A stretch of 64,000 bases of DNA from Siderastrea radians (lineage: Eukaryota; Cnidaria; Anthozoa; Scleractinia; Rhizangiidae), in the NCBI GenBank assembly GCA_964017195.1, contig OZ024894.1, positions 5,420,347 through 5,484,346 on the forward strand, in the 5' to 3' direction. A program made the position numbers and the translations under genes. Below, in pieces: positions 58,761 through 64,000 of the stretch; within the stretch, counting starts at the first letter, position 1, and each line of letters opens with the position of its first letter. The notes beneath the pieces are model-generated. The model was not told the DNA's origin. It did not search any database and was given only the letters and a program-made list of their open reading frames with translations.

Positions 58761-58784
58761 ATAATAATAATAATAATAATAATA

Positions 58785-58854
<70 letters not shown>

Positions 58855-59090
58855 TTCTTAATATATTCCTATATATATACTGTAAGTTGTGTCCCCGCCG
58901 TGTCCGTTGTCTCCGTTGTACTTTATATTATTTTATATTCCTTGAAGCTGATCTGATGTGCTGTAAGTTCTGTCCCCGTTGTATCCGTTATCCCCGATTT
59001 ACTTGAGATCTTTTGACTACTGAGATCTAAGTGAAAATGCAATTATTTCTTTAGTGAAACGGATAAAACGGAAACAACGGGAAACAGCAC
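58475..59090. mobile_element. Foldback element with microsatellite loop
   Basis: Inverted arms 58475-58735 and 58855-59090 (caacggacacggcggggaca / tgtccccgccgtgtccgttg; cttcaaggaatataaaataa / ttattttatattccttgaag). The tip is a symmetrical run of ACT, AAT, ATT and AGT trinucleotides (58726-58855). Variants of GGGGACAACGGA recur in both arms and in 58335-58370. Confidence 0.85.
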
Positions 59091-59130
59091 TGAGAGATAT
59101 TTTGATTACTGTGAACCCACTGTAAATACG

Positions 59131-59364
59131 CATTCATTCATTCATTCATTCATTCATTCATTCATTCATTCATTCATTCATTCATTCATTCATTCATTCA
59201 TTCATTCATTCATTCATTCATTCATTCATTCATTCATCCATTGATTCACTCACTCATTCATTCATTCATTCATTCATTCATTCATTCATTCATTCATTCA
59301 TTCATTCATTCATTCATTCATTCATTCATTCACTCATTCATTGATTCATTTATTCATTCATTCA
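59131..59364. repeat. (ATTC)n microsatellite
   Basis: About 58 tetramers with a few substitutions (ccattgatt, cactcatt). Confidence 0.98.
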
Positions 59365-59833
59365 AGTTAACGTGCGTTATCTAAATAGTGTGACGGATAC
59401 GCCGAGAAAAGCTATTAATTACAACTGTGCTGCACAAAAGAATAATCCTTTCAATTAGCTCGCTAGTATTTTAAAAATGTCGTTAAGCTTTTTGTTGATT
59501 CTGGAAATGCTTGTTCGCTAAAAAAAGTGTTAAGGTGACATGTTTTTAAGGCATTGATCATATGCCGGTATGAATGTTTAGTTTGCGCTTCATTGTTTTC
59601 CAGATTCTTTATTACACTTTTTGCCAAGGAGAAGCAGTCATGTAACCACTGTAAATTGCTCGGGCATTTTGTTTTTGACTTGATTGTATCGAAAACAAAA
59701 AAAAAATCACACACAGGAAGTTTAAAAATGTAGCTCGTCGGGGCATTTTTTACCACTAACCGCCTATTTTTGCCCGTAATTTATCGAAAAGAAAAGATCA
59801 AACTGAGGAACGTAAACAATGAAGCTAGTATGC

Positions 59834-59840
59834 TATAAAA
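59834..59840 (+). promoter_or_regulatory. TATA box of the small two-exon gene
   Basis: TATAAAA, 46 bases before the end of the presumed short leader and 52 before the ATG at 59886; spacing fits a transcription start near 59865. Confidence 0.5.
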
Positions 59841-59885
59841 GAAGTCTGAAACGTTGCTTCGTTCTCATTTCCCTCGATGACAGTG

Positions 59886-60392
59886 ATGGCCACAGCACCA
59901 GCAAGGCAACTCAATAATAAGGTATGTACTAGATTTCATATTCCTTCTTCGTAGCTTTAAGACAAGTTAAGGAAGAAAAGTTGCTCTCGGTTCTTTTAGT
60001 GAACGAATTTACAAAGTTCAGCTTAAAACGTAGCAATTAACAGGAACGAAATGCTATATTGCTTAGGCTTTTCTAACCAGTTAATCTAATAGGCATTGTA
60101 GTCTAAATATTTCCTACAGATTATTCGTCAATTTTAGTGATTCTGTGCTGACTAGTTTACTGTTTCCTTGTAATTATTTTAGGGAATCAGGAGTGCTGTG
60201 CTTAGCAAGGTCTTGCCAGCTGTCCAGGGAACTTGTTCTCTTTTGGCAGCTAAATTATCTTACAGCAAACATGAGGGAATGTCTTGTGACGATCTGTGGC
60301 TAAACATATGCCAGAAACGTGATGAATGTGACGAAAAGATAAAGAAAATGAAAGGAGTAGCATTTTTCTTCTCCGCTGTCGCCCATGTATGA
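59886..60392 (+). CDS. Small two-exon gene of unknown function
   Basis: Exon 1 is 59886-59921 (MATAPARQLNNK, donor AAG|gtatgt). Exon 2 is 60183-60392 (acceptor ttattttag, stop TGA). The product is about 81 aa and continues GIRSAVLSKVLPAVQG, then LSYSKHEGMSCDDLWLNICQ, ending FFFSAVAHV. I do not recognise the family. It has three cysteines in the second half, a basic N-terminus, no clear signal peptide and a hydrophobic C-terminal end. Support: consensus TATA box at the right distance, matching splice phases, and AATAAA-like signals near 60515-60530. It is divergent in spacing from, and convergent in orientation with, the recombinase gene (-), whose stop is 325 bases further on. Could be a real short protein or a spurious prediction. 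Confidence 0.45.
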
Positions 60393-60716
60393 CGAGAGTG
60401 ATTGGTCAGACAAATGTCATCAATTGAATCCGTTTTCTGTGAAATGAAACATTGAACTCAGTGTTTTTGCCTTTCGTAAAATTGAAATCGTATTTTTCAA
60501 GTCGAGAGTGATGCTAATAAATAATAAATAAGCGAACTACGTGTAAGGAAAGGAAAGGAAAACGTCAACCTTGATTAAAAGAAAGTCACTTTTTGAATGC
60601 AACTTTGCTTACTTTACTTCGACTATCTCTTACACGATAAAGGGTGTGTCGGCTCGGTCCCATATTTTATTAGACGAGTTTTGGCAGATTAGTTTGTTTC
60701 TAAACATTATGTCAAG

Positions 60717-62435
60717 CTATAGCTGCATTTTCATTCCAGCCCTTTTCTTGAGAGAGTCCGCCGTTCTTCCGTCTTGAAATTTGAGATCGGGATCCCTCAG
60801 AATTGCCGTCCACTGCCCAAACCCGTGCCGATCGATTCCCTTCTTGAGAAAATCGTCCTCGTCTGCCGTGAATTTCAACACCCGACGATCATTTCTTTGA
60901 ACTCGCCATTGGTTTGTGGGCGGGGAATCCTTTTCTTTAGGGGGCGCGCTCTTTGTTTCTGCTGTTTTGACTGGAGCTGCAAGACTTGAAGTTGAGCCGT
61001 TAAACCTCGTTTGCACTTCCCTATCCACCTCCGAGCCTTTCGTGCCTTGTAGCTTTTGTAGACACTCGTGAGCTTTGACAGCAACTTCGCGCGATCTTTG
61101 CTTTTGATAGTGAACTTTTGCAACGGCAGAACTGTGTTTTTGGTCTTCTGACAAAATTTGTTGCTCCTTGCTTGTGAGCAGATTGAGGCTTTGCGTCTCG
61201 ACAATTTGACGATAGCGCGTCGGATGAATGAACTTTCCGATTGCATCAAACACCAGTTTACTCATGACGTCGCCCAATTTGCTGTGCTGTCCTCCATTTC
61301 TCGTGACCAGAACGAACTCGCACTGGGGTTTTAGCAATGGCCTTACGAAATTTATGTAGCTATCGAGCACCTGCATGCTTGCATCGGTCAGAATTAAGGA
61401 GTCAAATCCATATTTCCTAGCAGTCTTGAACTTTTTCTGGTCGATGAATCCCCCGTTCTCCTTAGCTGCTCTGACCATGTCCACTGTCAAATACTGATAA
61501 GTCATAGGCCGAGATCCCTTCACCTTGATGAACAAATACACTGCGACAAATTTCGTGGCAAATGTGAAGTCCGAAGGATTAACTTGACCGGGAATAGTTT
61601 TGCACGTCTTCACGGTGTTCTCGTAACGAGGCAAATGAAATGTCACCACTTCTAACAGTTCTTCCATGGTTGCCCAGTGCCCCCTAGCATCCAAAGTTTC
61701 AATGTCTAGATCTTGTGTCCACTGCAGTCTCATCATCTTTGCCACCGTCTTGCGCGCTCGTTTAAGGTACAACTCCCTCGAGGACAAATTTCGAAGAACT
61801 GTGTCTGATGCGCCGTTTATTTTTCTGAAGTCGATTAATTCGGAGATCGCGTCAATGTAGCCCAATCGGCCACCGTGTCCGAGTTTGCATTCATCTTGCA
61901 AGTAGTCGATAAACTTGAACAACAGACTATGGGAACACAGGCTAAAGTCCAGCACTTCAAAACTCAATTCCTCTTCATCTTCGCAGCAAAATTTGAGAAA
62001 TTTAAAGCATCTCTTGGCTATCTGCTGAGCTGCACGATCTTTCTTGCAACCCCCACCACTTCCAGTCAACCATTTCGTGAATAACTCGCCAATTTGGCTG
62101 GAAACTGAAAACGAAGGCATTACCCTGGCAGTTTGTTTTGTGATTTCGCCCGATGTATCATCATCGGCAAGTTCTTTGGTACTTGAAACGTCGGGTTTTT
62201 CGTCAAAGAAAAAGAACCAACTGTGCTTGGTGGTCACATGTTTCCTGCAGCCACGTTGACTTTTAAATCCATCGTGATCACACGTTTGTATTGGACAGTG
62301 ATACAAGCTATCTGTTTCTTCTTTTTCCAAGTGAAGCCGTTTTGGTTTTGGTGATGAGCCATCGATTTTCGACCAGTCAACCTTACCCTTTTTGTTCATG
62401 TCGGACATCTGAGTGATCCACACAATTTGTTCCAC
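60717..62435 (-). CDS. C2H2 finger / Crypton-type tyrosine recombinase / telobox-like Myb protein
   Basis: 572 aa, single exon. A C2H2-like finger uses C47, C52, H66 and H71. Residues about 105-250 look like a helical core-binding domain. The recombinase domain (about 255-455) shows candidate catalytic residues: R309 (KGSRPMTYQ), a Lys near 340, H404-x-x-R407 (HPTRYRQIVE), H434 and Tyr443 (KVHYQK). This is the R-K-HxxR-H-Y layout of tyrosine recombinases, as in Cryptons and Crypton-derived host genes. A polar linker follows, then a Myb/SANT domain at 520-567 (FTADEDDFLKKGIDRHGFGQ, then WTAILRDPD and GRTADSLKKRAG) like the DNA-binding domains of telomere-repeat proteins. The ORF is intact with no decay. 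No TIRs are expected for a Crypton. It could be an active Crypton or a domesticated DNA-binding protein; absence of repeats at its ends does not decide. Met1 is followed by Met10 and Met13, so the exact start is uncertain. Confidence 0.8.
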   Translation of the reverse strand: MEQIVWITQMSDMNKKGKVDWSKIDGSSPKPKRLHLEKEETDSLYHCPIQTCDHDGFKSQRGCRKHVTTKHSWFFFFDEKPDVSSTKELADDDTSGEITKQTARVMPSFSVSSQIGELFTKWLTGSGGGCKKDRAAQQIAKRCFKFLKFCCEDEEELSFEVLDFSLCSHSLLFKFIDYLQDECKLGHGGRLGYIDAISELIDFRKINGASDTVLRNLSSRELYLKRARKTVAKMMRLQWTQDLDIETLDARGHWATMEELLEVVTFHLPRYENTVKTCKTIPGQVNPSDFTFATKFVAVYLFIKVKGSRPMTYQYLTVDMVRAAKENGGFIDQKKFKTARKYGFDSLILTDASMQVLDSYINFVRPLLKPQCEFVLVTRNGGQHSKLGDVMSKLVFDAIGKFIHPTRYRQIVETQSLNLLTSKEQQILSEDQKHSSAVAKVHYQKQRSREVAVKAHECLQKLQGTKGSEVDREVQTRFNGSTSSLAAPVKTAETKSAPPKEKDSPPTNQWRVQRNDRRVLKFTADEDDFLKKGIDRHGFGQWTAILRDPDLKFQDGRTADSLKKRAGMKMQL

Positions 62436-62814
62436 TTACGTAAATAGTGAACAGAACACAAAGGCGACAAAAAACAATGGCTGTATTGTGCAAGTTTAAA
62501 GTTGCCCCAACCTGCCCCAACTTGCCCCTGCTTGCTCAGGCATGTGTCTGCTTGCCACTGTTCATTATTCTTAAGTAAGCTTACAAATTCGAGGTGATAT
62601 ATGGCGTTGGTGCGATTATATTCAACCTTGCCCGGGCAAGTCTATAAGGGCCTCGAAAAGTCTTTAAAAATCTGCTATTGACACTGCTTCGTGTTGTTTG
62701 AAACTTAAAACACTACACCAAATGTTTTTGCCAATTAAAAAGCGATAAAATCATAGATGGCAAGAAAAGAAGAATGTTTCTGTTGAACAAGATGTACAAA
62801 GGAACTGTCATTTC

Positions 62815-63360
62815 TAAATAGGAACCATTTTACATAAATAAGAACTAATGGTTAGGAACAAACTGTTCCACGTGCCAATAAAAAGGAACATTTCGTTCAA
62901 AACGGAACCTGTTAATGGGAACAATTGTTCCTCAAGTGAATGAAAAGGAACCAATTTTTCAAAACAGGAACAAGGTTAGAAAGGAACAAACGTTCCTTTA
63001 CAAAAAAAGGAACGTAATTAATTGGGAACCAAAGTTCCTCGTGTCAGCATAAAGGAACAGCCACTCTAAAACGGAACGCATTAATGGGAACAATTGTTCC
63101 TCAAGCGATTAAAAAGGACCAAAATGATAAAAGAGGAACAATACCATTGGGAACACCTGTTCCTAGGCCACTCATTTAGGAACAAAAAGTTCCTTTCAAT
63201 GTTAAAAATTCGGAACAAAAGGTTCTTTTTAGCTCTAAATGAACACTTTGTTCCTATTTTTAACAGCAATTTGTTCCTTTTGATGCTAAAAGGACCACTC
63301 CAAAGAGGAACAATCATCTCTTAATCGGAACGTTCCCAAAGCAAAAATGGGAACAGTGCT
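62815..63360. repeat. Degenerate array of self-complementary GGAAC...GTTCC units
   Basis: About 20 imperfect units of 25-35 bases, each with a GGAACAATTGTTCC-like dyad or its half, separated by A-rich spacers (aaaaagg). Because the unit is itself a dyad, both strands read alike. It runs into the 63522 direct repeat, which carries further ggaac/gttcc words, so the array probably belongs to that element. Short frames here are artefacts. Confidence 0.85.
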
Positions 63361-63521
63361 AAAAAATAAAAGTAAGTTAAAAAGCCACGTAAAGGATGCA
63401 TAAAATATGCCAAAGCATCTTATGACTCTCTATACTGAACAGATACAACAGCCAAAATTTGATTGATAAAATCATGCTAGAACATGTTCAAATTTGAAAG
63501 TAAAAATTTTGGGAAACGTAT

Positions 63522-64000
63522 AAGATCGTTTCCCAAAATTTCAGTTCCTGATTTTAAAAACCCTAAAATAGTTCTGACTACCGCGCAAATCTCTCCATAA
63601 CTACGTTTCCATGTAGGTTTATGTAGGGCACTGCTAAAACTTACGTTTTACCGGCTTTTGCCAAAAATATACCTCAAATGGGAAGGTTTATGTTCCAAAG
63701 CGTTCCTTATAAGAGGAACAGCTACAAAAAAGGCACACTTGTTCCTAAAACAGTGTTAAACGATGATGGCCTTAAATTTATATCAGCAAAACAAGGGTTT
63801 TCCCAGAGCTATCTTATTCCATGATACAAAAGTGAGTCCCTTTGTCCCCGGCATATCCGTGATCTCCGTTGAATGTATACAATCGTGCAAATCAGAACAA
63901 ACTAAATAGGAAATAGATCACAGACACAAATGGCGAAACACTCACGCTCAATGAAAAGAGTAAAAAGGAATATCAACTTAAACAAGCTCCAACTACTATT
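63522..64000. repeat. Direct repeat, right copy (matches 58019-58497)
   Basis: No difference seen from the left copy, offset 5503 bases; cut by the window end. If it continues like the left copy, a foldback with a trinucleotide loop should follow just outside. Confidence 0.95.

Overview
The window is eukaryotic nuclear DNA. It is AT-rich, its genes are split by GT-AG introns, it has TATA boxes and AATAAA poly(A) signals, and it is crowded with foldback DNA elements. The gene set (secreted ML-domain NPC2 copies in tandem, a multi-exon membrane patatin-like lipase, a lysosomal Pro-X carboxypeptidase, a tyrosine-recombinase/Myb protein and a Ginger-like integrase) fits an anthozoan cnidarian such as a stony coral or sea anemone. 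That assignment is an inference; no species can be named from sequence alone.

Layout. (1) 1-7.2 kb: patatin-like lipase copy 1 (+), exons 2-5 only, with a 2-base insertion in exon 3 that gives an in-frame TGA. (2) 7.2-10.9 kb: no recognisable gene; holds segment S1, repeated at 39.3 kb. (3) 10.93-35.32 kb: four tandem units of about 2.2 kb, each with one intronless NPC2 gene, a conserved CACGTG box and a TATA-like box. Units 1-3 have intact ORFs. Unit 4 is broken: a 1.78-kb element and a 13.5-kb Ginger-like transposon with 5-bp target duplications split its upstream region, and a 14-base deletion shifts its frame. The 13.5-kb transposon carries a decayed DD35E integrase and subterminal arrays that repeat its own terminal sequence. 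Its right array is in turn interrupted by a nested stack of foldback elements. (4) 35.3-43.1 kb: LINE scrap, foldback elements (one with inverted 5S-rRNA-like sequences at its centre), segment S2 and a TTAA-ended MITE. (5) 43.15-48.72 kb: complete patatin-like lipase copy 2 (+, 5 exons, about 835 aa). (6) 48.7-57.6 kb: 3.08-kb foldback element with 10-bp target duplications, then seven exons of a Pro-X carboxypeptidase gene (+) with a one-base frame problem and no visible 5' or 3' ends. (7) 57.6-64 kb: long microsatellites, a palindromic element, a small two-exon gene (+), a 572-aa C2H2/tyrosine recombinase/Myb gene (-), a GGAAC-type array, and a direct repeat with no visible difference from 58.0 kb.

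How the genes relate. The two lipase copies and the repeated segment S are traces of a local duplication; the NPC2 array lies between the copies. NPC2 (luminal sterol carrier), the patatin-like membrane lipase and Pro-X carboxypeptidase are all plausible endolysosomal or membrane-lipid proteins, but nothing here shows they act together. The strongest structural story is repeated invasion of an NPC2 array by foldback and Ginger-like elements, with loss of the copy whose promoter was split.
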